Positions 1 to 9,266 of a DNA stretch of 64,000 nt are shown here, one piece after another; position 1 is the stretch's first letter; every line of letters begins with the position of its first letter. The position numbers and the translations under genes were made by a program. The notes below the pieces were generated by a model that worked only from the letters and a program-made list of their open reading frames with translations, made no database searches and was not told the DNA's origin. The DNA comes from Nostoc sp. PCC 7107 (GTDB taxonomy: Bacteria > Cyanobacteriota > Cyanobacteriia > Cyanobacteriales > Nostocaceae): NCBI RefSeq assembly GCF_000316625.1, contig NC_019676.1, positions 5,970,501-6,034,500 on the forward strand, in the 5' to 3' direction.

Positions 1-242
1 GCGATCGCCTAAGTGACGTTGTAGAATCCATTGGACTAAGTCGTGCCACATTCAACAAAATCCGCCAAAATTTATTTTGGGCTTTTGCATACAATACCTT
101 GGGCATTCCTCTAGCTGCTGGTGTTTTGTTACCTAGTATGGGTTTTGTCCTCAGCCCATCTAACGCCGCTGCACTTATGGCCTTTAGCTCAGTTAGTGTT
201 GTCACTAACTCTATATTCTTGCGAAAACTAGCTCACCGTTGA
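1..242 (+). CDS. Heavy-metal (copper-type) P-type ATPase, C-terminal end only
   Basis: The window opens inside a gene; frame 3 runs open from base 3 to a TGA at 240-242 and gives the last 79 residues. The stretch RATFNKIRQNLFWAFAYN, followed by two hydrophobic segments and a short basic tail (LRKLAHR), is the standard C-terminus of P1B-type ATPases of the CopA/PacS/CtaA group, which pump copper or similar ions across the plasma or thylakoid membrane. The last two membrane helices are visible, and the second contains the family pattern MAFSSVSVVTNS. The catalytic DKTG, the CPC motif and the N-terminal metal-binding region lie outside the window, so the metal cannot be stated. Confidence 0.88.
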   Translation, partial: DRLSDVVESIGLSRATFNKIRQNLFWAFAYNTLGIPLAAGVLLPSMGFVLSPSNAAALMAFSSVSVVTNSIFLRKLAHR

Positions 243-336
243 TCAATACTGCTGTTGAATGTAAAAATGCAAACTAAATGTCGGTTTTTCCCAACTCAGG
301 TTAAACTAAATCGATAGTTAGATGTTACACATCTCC

Positions 337-364
337 AAGAGTAGAACACTCCTGTTCTACTCTT
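337..364 (+). terminator. Hairpin downstream of the P-type ATPase
   Basis: A perfect 12-bp stem (AAGAGTAGAACA / TGTTCTACTCTT) with a CTCC loop lies about 95 bases after the ATPase stop. The following bases are pyrimidine-rich rather than a clean T-run, so it is a probable but not typical intrinsic terminator. Confidence 0.55.
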
Positions 365-424
365 CTCAGTCAGAATAGCTTTCAAGTTTGTCAGAGTTAT
401 TACCACAGACTGTAGTACGTGAGA

Positions 425-925
425 ATGGTAGGAAACAATAATAGACCAACACTAATCAATCAAAATTTCGCTGATAGTCATAACGATATATCAATGGCAC
501 CAGAAACTAATGAAAGCCATCTACTGATTCTGGAAGATGATCAGGGTCGCAAAGAATTTTCTCTAGAAAATTCCGTTTACTCTATTGGTAGAGACCGGGA
601 TTGCAACATTCGTTTAGTCTCTCAATTTGTCTCTCGCCGTCATGCTACTTTAGTACGATTGCCAAGAGGGCAAAACACTTATAGCTATTACTATCGGATT
701 GTCGATGGTGATGCTAAAGGTAAACCCAGTGCTAATGGATTGATGATTAACGGACGCAAAATCCCGGCTCACGATTTAAAAAACGAAGACGAAATCGTTT
801 TTGGCCCCCAGGTACGCGCCATCTATTATCTCTTGAGAAATACTCAGCGCTCAGGACAAACAGATTCTAGCGAGTATGATATTACCCTCATTAATCCCGG
901 CATGACAGAAGACATGGAAGATTAA
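425..925 (+). CDS. FHA-domain protein
   Basis: A 166-residue soluble protein with one forkhead-associated (FHA) domain at about residues 45-130. The phosphothreonine-binding core is visible as YSIGRDRDCNIRL, then VSRRHATL, then a later NGLMINGRKI turn. FHA domains bind phosphothreonine peptides, so this is likely an adaptor in Ser/Thr kinase signalling; no partner gene is adjacent. The N-terminal 40 residues are polar and probably disordered. An in-frame GTG lies two codons upstream of the ATG chosen; no clear Shine-Dalgarno sequence separates them. The C-terminus is acidic (EDMED). Confidence 0.85.
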   Translation: MVGNNNRPTLINQNFADSHNDISMAPETNESHLLILEDDQGRKEFSLENSVYSIGRDRDCNIRLVSQFVSRRHATLVRLPRGQNTYSYYYRIVDGDAKGKPSANGLMINGRKIPAHDLKNEDEIVFGPQVRAIYYLLRNTQRSGQTDSSEYDITLINPGMTEDMED

Positions 926-928
926 AAA

Positions 929-965
929 CCAGCTAATTTTCAGATAGATGTTGACTATTAGCTGG
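929..965. terminator. Inverted repeat between convergent genes
   Basis: CCAGCTAA and TTAGCTGG form an 8-bp stem across a 21-base loop, lying between the FHA gene and the convergent gene at 1030-1377. It is a possible shared transcription end; no long T-run follows. Confidence 0.35.
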
Positions 966-1029
966 CTCACTTTCCAATACCCAAATTTGCCGGATATAGC
1001 TTTACCCAAAGCCAGCCTCGTAAACGATA

Positions 1030-1377
1030 TCAACCGGCAAGACTTTCAATTAGATGCCAATGGCGACTGTGTTCAATCTCCTGCTTGACAAATTCAAACA
1101 TTTGTCGGCAGTGATTATTCAGTTGGAGTGGCAATTCCTCGTTTTTAATGACTACACTCATCCGGGATTCTGTTTCAGTAGCGCTTGATCTGTCAATGAA
1201 TACTTCGACCTTGACCAATTTGGAGAACGAAACATTACCAGGAATCTCACGAGCCAAAATATAATCGGCGTTGTAATACTGAATTTCCAAATCGCAGCCT
1301 TGAAGAAGATCTAAAAGTAACGGCTGAAGATGGTCAATAGAAAGAGAAATAGTAAATGAACAGGTATAGCGAGCCAT
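1030..1377 (-). CDS. Conserved-type hypothetical protein, 115 aa
   Basis: I do not recognise a named family. The start chosen is the ATG giving MARYTCSFTISLS; the longer open frame upstream reads like non-coding sequence. The protein has no signal peptide or membrane segment. It alternates beta-like stretches (TCSFTISLSI, LVKVEVFID, RMSVVIKN) with helix-like ones (LQPLLLDLLQGC, CRQMFEFVKQEIEH), which suggests a small alpha/beta fold. It stands alone, convergent with the FHA gene. Confidence 0.6.
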   Translation of the reverse strand: MARYTCSFTISLSIDHLQPLLLDLLQGCDLEIQYYNADYILAREIPGNVSFSKLVKVEVFIDRSSATETESRMSVVIKNEELPLQLNNHCRQMFEFVKQEIEHSRHWHLIESLAG

Positions 1378-1571
1378 AATAGCCCCAAGTATTGCAACAC
1401 TCCGTCCATCGTATAATACCGAAGCCGTCAAACGGTAATTCGTTACAGATTGATTACATCAACGTACTGGGAGATGAGCTAAAGCTACGTGCTTTTCGCT
1501 AATCCCTACGAGAAACACAAGTTGAAAAATTGATAAAAAACTTTAAAATAAGGCTTTGGTGGAGGTGCATT

Positions 1572-2492
1572 ATGAAAGTAGCAATTACTGGCGCAACAGG
1601 ATTAGTCGGTAGTCGTTTGGTAGAACGACTCCAAAAAGAAGGTCATCAAGTATTGGTGTTAACACGTAACACTAACTTTGCTCACAAGGTTTTTCCCCCC
1701 GCAAATTTCCCGAATGTAGAGATTGTTACTTATACTCCAACTACATTTGGTGCTTGGCAAGATGCAATTGTCGGTTGCGAAGCTGTTGTTAATCTCGCTG
1801 GTGAACCCATTGGTGAGGGACGCTGGACACCAGAACGCAAGCAAGAAATCCTCAATAGTCGTCAGCTAGGTACTCAGAAAATAGTTGAAGCTATAACCAA
1901 CGCAAACCCTAAGCCCCAGGTATTAGTCAATACTTCGGCTATTGGTTACTATGGCACAAGTGAAACTGCAACCTTTGATGAAACCAGTGTCTCTGGGAAT
2001 GATTTTCTGGCTCAAGTCTGTCAAGCTTGGGAAGCAGAAGCCACAAAAGTTAAAGATGCTGGGGTGCGACTCGTAATTTTGCGGTTTGGCATTGTTCTTG
2101 GTAATGGTGGAGCCTTAGCCAAAATGATTCCACCTTTTCAACTCTTTGCTGGGGGGCCAATTGGCAGTGGTCGCCAATGGTTTTCTTGGATTCATCTTGA
2201 CGATTTAGTTAACTTAATTTTGCAAGCTTTAAACCAGTCAAATATGGAAGGGGCATATAATGCCACTGCTCCAAATCCAGTCAGAATGAATGATCTTAGC
2301 CAAACTCTAGGCGAAGTATTGCATCGTCCTTCTTGGCTACCTGTTCCAGCTTTTGCCATTGAAGCCCTTCTCGGAGATGGAGCTATTGTGGTGTTAGAAG
2401 GTCAACAAGTTTTGCCTAAACGTACTTTAGAATCCGGCTTTGCTTATCAATATCCGAATTTACAACCAGCTTTGAAGCAGATTTTAAGATAA
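1572..2492 (+). CDS. TIGR01777-family epimerase (SDR superfamily)
   Basis: A 306-residue extended-SDR protein. The start is fixed by a strong GGAGGTG ribosome site just before the ATG at 1572. The Rossmann dinucleotide motif GATGLVG is at about residues 7-13, the YYG active-site region at about 127, and the characteristic WFSWIHLDDLVN at about 203. The C-terminal part fits the DUF1731 extension (YQYPNLQPALKQIL). Family members include E. coli YfcH and the cyanobacterial/plant proteins once labelled SulA-like or GC1, which have been linked to cell or plastid division. The substrate is unknown. Length is typical of the family. Confidence 0.88.
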   Translation: MKVAITGATGLVGSRLVERLQKEGHQVLVLTRNTNFAHKVFPPANFPNVEIVTYTPTTFGAWQDAIVGCEAVVNLAGEPIGEGRWTPERKQEILNSRQLGTQKIVEAITNANPKPQVLVNTSAIGYYGTSETATFDETSVSGNDFLAQVCQAWEAEATKVKDAGVRLVILRFGIVLGNGGALAKMIPPFQLFAGGPIGSGRQWFSWIHLDDLVNLILQALNQSNMEGAYNATAPNPVRMNDLSQTLGEVLHRPSWLPVPAFAIEALLGDGAIVVLEGQQVLPKRTLESGFAYQYPNLQPALKQILR

Positions 2493-2543
2493 AAGTCAAT
2501 GGCTAATAGTAGCAAAATTGAACTATTTACCATTGACTAATAA

Positions 2544-2786
2544 TTAATCAGCCTGAAATTTGCGAGATACCCAACTGATAATTCCGCTGAGAATTGCGCC
2601 TCCCATCAGAATGCCAATTGCTGGGTTAAACACTGGCTGCCAAAGCTGATGCCATAAATCAAGACCCAAATTTATCCCCGCAGCATCACCAAAAACTGCG
2701 ATCGCAAACCAAGCAAAGCCAAATAAAACCAAGAATACATCGGCTACCAAAATCAAGTTCAGCCAATTTAACAATTTATCTTTCAT
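2544..2786 (-). CDS. Small two-helix membrane protein, 80 aa
   Basis: The protein has two clear hydrophobic segments (about residues 11-34 and 54-72) joined by a loop with DLWHQLWQP, and a basic C-terminal tail (SRKFQAD). No named family is recognised. It probably sits in the plasma or thylakoid membrane. It is convergent with the epimerase gene and is followed upstream by A/G-rich degenerate repeats (around 2790-2830). Confidence 0.6.
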   Translation of the reverse strand: MKDKLLNWLNLILVADVFLVLFGFAWFAIAVFGDAAGINLGLDLWHQLWQPVFNPAIGILMGGAILSGIISWVSRKFQAD

Positions 2787-2958
2787 ATTGAAGATTAGGG
2801 ATTAGGGATGAGGAACTAGGACTATGGAGTATTGGTGAGATAAGTTTTACTCTAGTCCCTAGTACGACTTAGCGAAAATTAACAGCCCATCACAAATGCT
2901 TAAAAAGCTTGCAGTATAAGTATTTTTACTTTTTACTTTTGTCTTATTCTACTCATCC

Positions 2959-3381
2959 CTATTCTTCAAATAACCACTTCTTGACTTTTAATAAACTATC
3001 CCAATCTGGTTTTCTACTCAGACCATCTTCAATACTATTTTTGATTTCATCGCGCCATTCTGGGTTTACCAAAAATAACTGTTGTACAGCATCAATGTGT
3101 TGACGCAAGCCTTTTTGGCCAGTTTCTAGCATTGCTAGAGCCAGATTAACTCTGGCTTGTGGGTCTTGAGGGCTTAATTTGACTGCTTTTTGTGCGGCTT
3201 TATAAGCTGAGTTGCCTTTGTTATCTAACAGATACAACCATGCTAAACAAATCCAAGCTGCACTAGTTTTGGGAGCGCGATCGCATACCTCCTTAAACAC
3301 AGGGATCAAAGAATCCACTGCTTCACCAGCTTTATAGCGTTCCAAACCTGTATCAAACAGAGATTCAACGGTGTTAGTCAT
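2959..3381 (-). CDS. TPR-repeat protein, 140 aa
   Basis: A soluble helical protein with tetratricopeptide-like repeats: the stretch AWICLAWLYLLDNKGNSAYKA (about 43-63) and the following KLSPQDPQARVNLALAML fit the TPR W-LG-Y-A-F-A-P pattern. TPRs mediate protein-protein contacts; no partner is evident. The start codon lies inside a heptamer repeat array (3373-3431), so the repeat supplies the first codons (MTN). Confidence 0.75.
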   Translation of the reverse strand: MTNTVESLFDTGLERYKAGEAVDSLIPVFKEVCDRAPKTSAAWICLAWLYLLDNKGNSAYKAAQKAVKLSPQDPQARVNLALAMLETGQKGLRQHIDAVQQLFLVNPEWRDEIKNSIEDGLSRKPDWDSLLKVKKWLFEE

Positions 3382-3431
3382 TAGTCATTAGTCATTAGTC
3401 AATGGTCAATGGTCAATGGTCAATGGTCATA
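3373..3431. repeat. Short tandem heptamer array (STRR-like)
   Basis: On the plus strand, units of TTAGTCA repeat and then change into GTCAATG units, giving about eight 7-base units. Arrays like this are known from Nostoc and Anabaena as short tandemly repeated repetitive sequences. A related ACAATTG series follows at about 3445-3465. The array overlaps the start of the TPR gene. Confidence 0.85.
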
Positions 3432-3468
3432 AGTAAATACAAAGGACAATTGACAATTGACAATCTTA

Positions 3469-3825
3469 CTACACACCAAATGACTTACCACAACCACAGG
3501 TTTGGTTAGCGTTGGGATTCGTGAACTGAAAACCGCCGCCAATCATCGCATCGCTATAATCAAGCATTAAGCCATAGAGGTAAAGCAAGCTTTTGCGATC
3601 GCAAATAATTTGGAAGCCATCATAGTCAAAAACTTCATCCTGCGGGGTGATCTTGCTTGTATCCTCAAAGTCCATCATATAAGACATCCCAGAGCATCCG
3701 CCTTGCCGTACGCCTACCCGCAGGCACAAATCTTGACCTTGCCTTTCTTGCAGGAGTTTGACTTGGCGCAAGGCGGTTTCGCTTAACAGAATGCCGCTTT
3801 GTTGAGGCTGCGTTGCTTGTGTCAT
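3469..3825 (-). CDS. Iron-sulfur cluster assembly carrier, IscA/SufA (HesB) family
   Basis: A 118-residue A-type carrier that delivers Fe-S clusters to apoproteins. The three conserved cysteines are present: one in GGCSGMSY (about residue 44) and two in the C-terminal CGCGKSF. The core [22 protein letters not shown] is intact. Length and spacing match the family. No suf or nif genes are adjacent, as is usual for stand-alone cyanobacterial members, so whether it is the SufA or IscA orthologue cannot be settled here. Confidence 0.93.
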   Translation of the reverse strand: MTQATQPQQSGILLSETALRQVKLLQERQGQDLCLRVGVRQGGCSGMSYMMDFEDTSKITPQDEVFDYDGFQIICDRKSLLYLYGLMLDYSDAMIGGGFQFTNPNANQTCGCGKSFGV

Positions 3826-4142
3826 CTTTTGTTAACTCCTTATAATTAGTAACCTGATAGAAGCTGATGGTTGCTGCTGGGTTAATGGGTAATTTTTGTA
3901 TATATTCTAGCGACATTAAGGACAGAAATTGCCAATTGTAAACACTCCGTCAAAAGCAGCTAAAGCTTTTTATTCTAGAATTGAGAGACTCGGTATATTT
4001 ATAGATTCGGTATTTTCAGAATTTCAGCCTTGTGGCAGCCTGAATCGCAATCCCTCTTCAGGTGCAGCCCGGAAAGTCTCCTCCCAGACTAGCCATCCCC
4101 AACAATTGACATGCAAATTGCTTCCTTTGATTAACTGACTCT
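3826..4142. other. Intergenic region, no supported gene
   Basis: This 317-bp gap lies between two divergent genes and should hold both promoters. An open frame at 3929-4138 has no coding character. Nothing else is clear. Confidence 0.5.
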
Positions 4143-5774
4143 ATGACAAGTTTTAATCGCTCTACCAGTCGTCGGTTGAATAAATTACCTCAAATTCCTT
4201 CTGTGTGGGAGGGCGATCGCCGTCCATTATCATCACCAATCCCACATCCTGATTCATCCGCCAATGGTGATTGCATTCTTTGGGTTGATGGCTCACAAGG
4301 TGTTGTCCGTGGTATGGACGTAGTACCTCCTGAAACAGGCCCGGAAGCAATTGTTCGCACCCTGATGCGGGCAATGGAGCATCCCCACAGTCCCGCGAAA
4401 CCTGCTAGACCTCACAAAATTGTGGTCAGAGACCGAGAAATTCAATTTTACCTGCGCGGCGTGCTACAAGATTTGGATATTGCCATTGACTACGCCCCAG
4501 AATTACCGTTAATTGATGAATTATTTCGCGGTTTTGCGGAAGTTGTTGATAGCCAAATCCCAGATTTACCACCACAGTATGCCCAAGCTTTGCAAGAAAA
4601 AGCATTCGCCCTTTGGCAAGCAGCCCCTTGGGAATTTTTGGAAGAGCAACAAATCTTATCTATCGAAATTAATAAATGGGATGTCGGGACGCTTTACGCC
4701 TCAGTAATGGGGATGTTGGGGATGGAGTATGGCATTTTGTTTTATCGTTCGGAAGAATCACTCCAACGATTTCGGGCAGCAGTTTTACAAAGTGAGGAGT
4801 CGCAAGGACGTTTAGAAGAAGCTTTTCTCAAGCAAGATTGTCTGTTTCTCACTTTTGAAAGTCTAGATGCTGATGATGAAGATGAGGATGAAATTGACAA
4901 TTTAGCAGAGATGCCTTTAGCTGAAATTGCCCCAACATTCGGCAATATTCACCCCTTAGAAGGACTGCGGTCTGTTTTATATGATGAAGAGGCGCTAGTC
5001 GTTTACGTTGCGTTAGAAAGCCTGTGTCGCTTCATTCGTGACCACCGTCGGCAGTTACGTGATGAAACTTTCCCTGAACTCAGTCATCGCTATCGGATTT
5101 ATCTACCAGAATCGGATACTGGCACAAAATCAGTATCTGTGACTGTTGCTTCAATGCCTCAATTGGCAGCTGAATTAGAAGAAATGGCAGGGTTTGGTGT
5201 GTCGGAATCGGAAATGGAAACACCAGATTTACCAATATTTCGGTCTTTACGTGATGACTTAATTCCCGAAGATTCTTTTCTCAGTTTGGGTGTGGTTTCG
5301 TGGGAAATGCTGGAATATCTACGTAAAGGTGTGACTTATCATCCAGCAGGTGAAATTAAGCAGGTGGGCGATGGATTACCTGTAATTTTGATTCAAACTT
5401 CCCGCCCCAAAGCTAAGACTGTAATTGAAAATATAGAAGCGGCTGGTGGATTGCAAGCCATTTGCTTTAATCCTGGAGCCGATCCTTTTGATGGCGATCG
5501 CTACGATTTGGGTTTGTTACAAACTCAAAATAGTGAACTGTTTCTATTCGGTGAATTTTTAGATGACGATCCCATCCATGTTGAAGCTCGTAAAAAATGG
5601 AATCAGCGGTGTAAGAATACCAAAGGTTATTGCGGTTTAATTATTGCCAAAGGGTTAACAGGGTCGGCTCGTGGTAATCCTCAACTGCGAGATATGATGG
5701 CTTTGTTTGAAGCGCGATCGCTTTCTCCAAAAGATTTAGGACTGGGGATGCTGCAACTTATGCCGCAGTTATAA
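4143..5774 (+). CDS. Cyanobacterial conserved protein, DUF6930-like, 543 aa
   Basis: A large soluble acidic protein typical of cyanobacterial genomes. Residues about 80-150 (ARPHKIVVRDREIQFYLRGV onward) match what I recall of the DUF6930 domain, and a related segment appears near residue 400 (GLPVILIQTSRPKAKTVIEN). An acidic low-complexity run (DADDEDEDEID) sits near residue 243. There is no signal peptide, membrane segment or catalytic motif that I can identify, so no function is assigned. It stands alone and is followed by a long gene-poor stretch. Confidence 0.75.
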   Translation: MTSFNRSTSRRLNKLPQIPSVWEGDRRPLSSPIPHPDSSANGDCILWVDGSQGVVRGMDVVPPETGPEAIVRTLMRAMEHPHSPAKPARPHKIVVRDREIQFYLRGVLQDLDIAIDYAPELPLIDELFRGFAEVVDSQIPDLPPQYAQALQEKAFALWQAAPWEFLEEQQILSIEINKWDVGTLYASVMGMLGMEYGILFYRSEESLQRFRAAVLQSEESQGRLEEAFLKQDCLFLTFESLDADDEDEDEIDNLAEMPLAEIAPTFGNIHPLEGLRSVLYDEEALVVYVALESLCRFIRDHRRQLRDETFPELSHRYRIYLPESDTGTKSVSVTVASMPQLAAELEEMAGFGVSESEMETPDLPIFRSLRDDLIPEDSFLSLGVVSWEMLEYLRKGVTYHPAGEIKQVGDGLPVILIQTSRPKAKTVIENIEAAGGLQAICFNPGADPFDGDRYDLGLLQTQNSELFLFGEFLDDDPIHVEARKKWNQRCKNTKGYCGLIIAKGLTGSARGNPQLRDMMALFEARSLSPKDLGLGMLQLMPQL

Positions 5775-6448
5775 TCTGCACAAATACCGGGCAATCACCA
5801 TAATTGCATTGAGACTCTCCCCAAACCGTAGTGTTTGGTATTTCGCTGTGCTTCGTTAAGCTGAACTGGCCTACTCTGGAGAAAAACAGCATCAGATCAG
5901 CTTTTTTGTCAAAAAATCAGGATTTAATTATTTGACAAGTGAAATAGAAGTATACGCGATTCTTGTAACCAAGATTCGTGGTGATGTTTCCATATCTCCG
6001 ATGCGATCGCTTTATTCAGTTAATTACTTTATCTAAAGTTCATGAAGCATAGATATTATTTGGCTTTTTAGTAATCTTTTGACTACGTTATGCTATTCGC
6101 CGCAGAGATATTTTTTCCCTCAGCAATGATGAAATCAAATAAGCTTTGAACTTTATCCTAAAAATTTAAAATTATTATTTTTCTTGATAATTATAAGCAT
6201 CGTGTTTCTAGGAAATTACTTAAAACTTTATTTACCATGAATTTTCTTTGTATTTTTTTTATAAACTTGAGAAAACATCGCAATTAAGTATTCAATGAAG
6301 ATTATTTAAAGCCTAAAAATCACGGTTATAATAGCCTTAACACTAAAAATCAAGCAAATATTACCTTATGTGGTAAGTGCTTACTAAATAATTTTATGAT
6401 TGGAAATTTCAAGGAGGGCAAATTTTAATTTGCTTCGATTTTTAGATA

Positions 6449-6478
6449 TACAAATTTAGAAAATTTTCTAAATTTGTA
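6449..6478. repeat. 30-bp perfect palindrome
   Basis: The arms TACAAATTTAGAAAA and TTTTCTAAATTTGTA are exact reverse complements with no spacer. It could be a protein-binding site or a cruciform/terminator-like structure. It sits in the middle of the gene-poor region, immediately after a smaller inverted repeat. Confidence 0.8.
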
Positions 6479-6746
6479 GTGAAATTTGACTAAATATTTG
6501 GAACAGGAGGCAGATGTTTATTTTAATTGATAAACTCCTGAAATAAAGATGGTGATGTGTGCGAAAAAACAAACATATTTAAACATTTACGAAAATCTTT
6601 AAACGGAATTCGTAAACAACATCAACATCACTGTATTACTACTTTTAGTAGTTACTAATAAAATCTCAAATTCCACTGGCTGAGATAAAGGAGGCTGCTT
6701 ATGTTTGCTTAAACACTAAATATGAATTTGTGGATATCTACACCCA

Positions 6747-6833
6747 ATGAGTACCCAAAAAACAGCCGCTAGATCAAAGGTAAATACTTTTTTAGATGAG
6801 AGCAATCGCCTACAGGTGCGTACTATTGGGTAA
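6747..6833 (+). CDS. Possible small protein, 28 aa
   Basis: The ORF begins MSTQKTAARSKVNTFLDE and ends VRTIG. Composition is polar and basic, unlike random AT-rich translation, but no ribosome site is obvious and no family is recognised. It is a weak candidate listed because the surrounding 1.5 kb has no other product. Confidence 0.2.
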   Translation: MSTQKTAARSKVNTFLDESNRLQVRTIG

Positions 6834-7280
6834 TTACCAGCCAAATATACACACCTAATAATCAATAGACCTATTAAGGTCTCAAGTTATTCAAGAAATT
6901 GTCTCTCAAGAACTGTACGCTGATCTTTAATAAAGCAGAGAAGTTGAAATACTTTATGCGAATAAAAATCTTGGTAATCTCCATTGAGTGATACTTAGGT
7001 GTCGCAAATTAATTTAGAGAATTTAATTGTCTGGTTTTCTTGAAAACATCAGTATTGCAATTGTTACAAGACATGAATGTACACTAAGGACTTTTCCTGC
7101 CACAATAGTAATCCCGTTCTGATTATCTTCTGGGAAAATGATGAATAATTTGACAAAATGGCAATTTTTTGTGTCTATAGCATTGCTTGTTTCTTGACAC
7201 AAACTCTGATAATCTTATTCCTCCTTGTCCGGAGTCTTTTGTTGTTTTGATGGTGTTAATATACAGCAGATAGCATGATA

Positions 7281-7448
7281 ATGACTAATAAAAAATGGGC
7301 CGTTAAACGTATCACTGTGAATTTAGCAACACAGGAAGCAGAGAAACTAGAAAAATATTGTCAGCAGACAGGTAGACCTGCAACAGATGTAATTCGAGAA
7401 CTGATTCGCGGATTACCGACATCTGATGACAACAAAGAAGCAAAATAG
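7281..7448 (+). CDS. Ribbon-helix-helix (CopG/Arc-type) DNA-binding protein, 55 aa
   Basis: A small basic protein whose core follows the RHH pattern: a beta strand (VKRITVNLA), then helix 1 (TQEAEKLEKYCQQTG) and helix 2 (RPATDVIRELIRGL). Such proteins bind DNA as dimers through the strand and act as repressors or antitoxins. No toxin gene follows, so an orphan regulator is more likely than an antitoxin. An alternative in-frame ATG lies two codons upstream at 7275. The tail after the domain is acidic and polar (PTSDDNKEAK). It was found by reading the DNA directly because of its size. Confidence 0.75.
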   Translation: MTNKKWAVKRITVNLATQEAEKLEKYCQQTGRPATDVIRELIRGLPTSDDNKEAK

Positions 7449-7802
7449 ATAGGGAAAATCAGGAATTTTTTCACAGCGTCGTAGATTGTCGCTGGGATAC
7501 CTAAAAAATACCTATCATGCTTTTTTCAGTCCACCTTTACTAAAGTTTGTGTGGGTCAACACAAGCATTTTGCAGGCAGTAAATTTTAGTGATCAGGAAT
7601 CAAATAAAGTAATAAACGCAATTTTATTACTAATGGGTTAAAACTCATCGTGCATCTACATACTGGTGGACTCCTGATAAATCTCTGACAACTAACTTCT
7701 AACTCAGCGAGTGTAAAACCTCGCAAATAGGCTTGATGTTAATAGCAAATTCCGACACCAACCCAGTTACAATTTGTAAAGAAACTGAAGAGGTAGGACG
7801 GA
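7449..7802. other. Upstream region of zds
   Basis: This 354-bp region should hold the promoter of the carotenoid gene. I see no gene. A mild A/T-rich tract and the ribosome site AGGTAGGACGGA directly before the zds ATG are the only features noted. Confidence 0.5.
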
Positions 7803-9242
7803 ATGCGCGTTGCAATCGTAGGTGCGGGATTGGCTGGGCTGGCAACCGCTGTAGATTTAGCTGATGCTGGCTGTGAAGTCCAGATTTTTGAGTCCCGTCC
7901 GTTTGTTGGTGGTAAAGTCGGCAGTTGGGTAGATGGCGATGGCAATCATGTAGAAATGGGGTTGCACGTCTTCTTTGGCTGCTACTACCAATTATTTGAC
8001 TTAATGGAAAAAGTGGGGGCGTTGTCACATTTACACCTCAAAGAACACTCCCATACCTTTATTAATAAAGGGGGACGCACTGGTGCTTTAGATTTTCGCT
8101 TTTTCACAGGTGCGCCTTTTAATGGATTGAAAGCATTTTTTACTACTTCCCAACTATCATTACAAGATAAATTGCAAAATGCGATCGCTCTAGGAACCAG
8201 TCCCATAGTCCGAGGACTGGTAGACTTCGACGGGGCGATGAAAACCATCCGCAAACTAGATAACATTAGCTTTGCCGATTGGTTTCGTCGTCACGGTGGT
8301 AGTGAAGGTAGCATTAAACGGATGTGGAATCCCATTGCTTATGCTTTGGGATTCATTGACTGCGACAATATTTCTGCCCGTTGTATGTTGACTATCTTCC
8401 AGTTTTTCGCTGTGAGAAGTGAAGCCTCTGTACTGCGGATGCTGGAAGGTTCCCCTGATGGGTACTTACACAAACCCATCGTGGATTATTTAGCTGCAAG
8501 AGGAACTAAAATTTATACTCGTCGGCAAGTGCGAGAAATTCAATTTGCCGAAGGTGATGGACAAACCTGCGTTACTGGCATTGTAATAGCTCAGGGCGAT
8601 ACTACAGAAACTATTACAGCTGATGCCTATGTCTGTGCTTGTGACATTCCCGGAATTCAGCGTATTTTGCCATCCGATTGGCGAAAATGGTCACAATTTG
8701 ACAATATTTATAAATTAGATGCAGTCCCCGTTGCCACAGTACAATTGCGGTTCGATGGTTGGGTGACAGAACTGCAAGATGCAGAGAAACGTAAACAACT
8801 CAACCATGCAGTCGGCATAGATAACTTACTCTACACTGCTGACGCAGACTTTTCTTGTTTTGCCGACTTGGCATTAACTAGTCCCAGTGATTACTATCGC
8901 CCAGGACAAGGTTCGTTGCTGCAACTGGTACTCACACCAGGAGATCCGTTTATTAAAGAAAGTAACGAAGCGATCGCCCAACACGTCCTCAAGCAAGTGC
9001 ATGAACTCTTTCCCTCATCACGGGAACTGAACATGACTTGGTATGGAGTCGTGAAACTTGCTCAATCTCTTTATCGAGAAGCGCCAGGAATGGACGCATA
9101 TCGTCCTAACCAAAAAACTCCCATACCAAACTTTTTCTTAGCAGGTAGTTATACTCAGCAAGATTATATCGATAGTATGGAAGGAGCGACAATTTCGGGA
9201 AGAAGGGCAGCAAAAGCGATTTTAGAGAGTATCAAGCAGTAG
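7803..9242 (+). CDS. zds: Zeta-carotene desaturase
   Basis: A 479-residue FAD enzyme that desaturates 9,9'-di-cis-zeta-carotene to prolycopene through neurosporene, using plastoquinone as acceptor, on the cyanobacterial membranes. The N-terminal dinucleotide motif [18 protein letters not shown] is followed by the family's [14 protein letters not shown]. The C-terminus has the second FAD signature ([19 protein letters not shown]). Length matches plant-type CrtQ/ZDS and not the bacterial CrtI desaturase. It is followed 24 bp later by an SRPBCC protein, a pairing I recall from many cyanobacteria, and the two are probably co-transcribed. Confidence 0.95.
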   Translation: MRVAIVGAGLAGLATAVDLADAGCEVQIFESRPFVGGKVGSWVDGDGNHVEMGLHVFFGCYYQLFDLMEKVGALSHLHLKEHSHTFINKGGRTGALDFRFFTGAPFNGLKAFFTTSQLSLQDKLQNAIALGTSPIVRGLVDFDGAMKTIRKLDNISFADWFRRHGGSEGSIKRMWNPIAYALGFIDCDNISARCMLTIFQFFAVRSEASVLRMLEGSPDGYLHKPIVDYLAARGTKIYTRRQVREIQFAEGDGQTCVTGIVIAQGDTTETITADAYVCACDIPGIQRILPSDWRKWSQFDNIYKLDAVPVATVQLRFDGWVTELQDAEKRKQLNHAVGIDNLLYTADADFSCFADLALTSPSDYYRPGQGSLLQLVLTPGDPFIKESNEAIAQHVLKQVHELFPSSRELNMTWYGVVKLAQSLYREAPGMDAYRPNQKTPIPNFFLAGSYTQQDYIDSMEGATISGRRAAKAILESIKQ

Positions 9243-9266
9243 CGAACCCCAGAGGAATTACATAGA

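Larger units (their letters stand above)
5775..7274. other. Long AT-rich gene-poor region
   Basis: About 1.5 kb without a normal-sized gene. It contains a perfect 30-bp palindrome (6449-6478), a small inverted repeat (GCAAATT..AATTTGC, about 6418-6433), and several tiny ORFs. Some of these have strong Shine-Dalgarno sequences: at 6513 (10 codons, preceded by GGAGG), near 6700 (ATG-TTT-GCT-stop preceded by AAAGGAGG), and 6747-6833 (28 codons). The region may hold regulatory RNA or small peptides; sequence alone does not decide. Confidence 0.5.

Noticed and set aside
3373-3465. Tandem repeats that could suggest a CRISPR array
   Set aside because: Units are 7 bases and contiguous with no spacers; no cas genes are present.
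3929-4138. 69-codon open frame upstream of the DUF6930-like gene
   Set aside because: No ribosome site, no recognisable domain, and amino-acid composition like random sequence.
7281-7448. Toxin-antitoxin pair with the RHH protein as antitoxin
   Set aside because: No second small gene follows before zds; an orphan regulator fits better.
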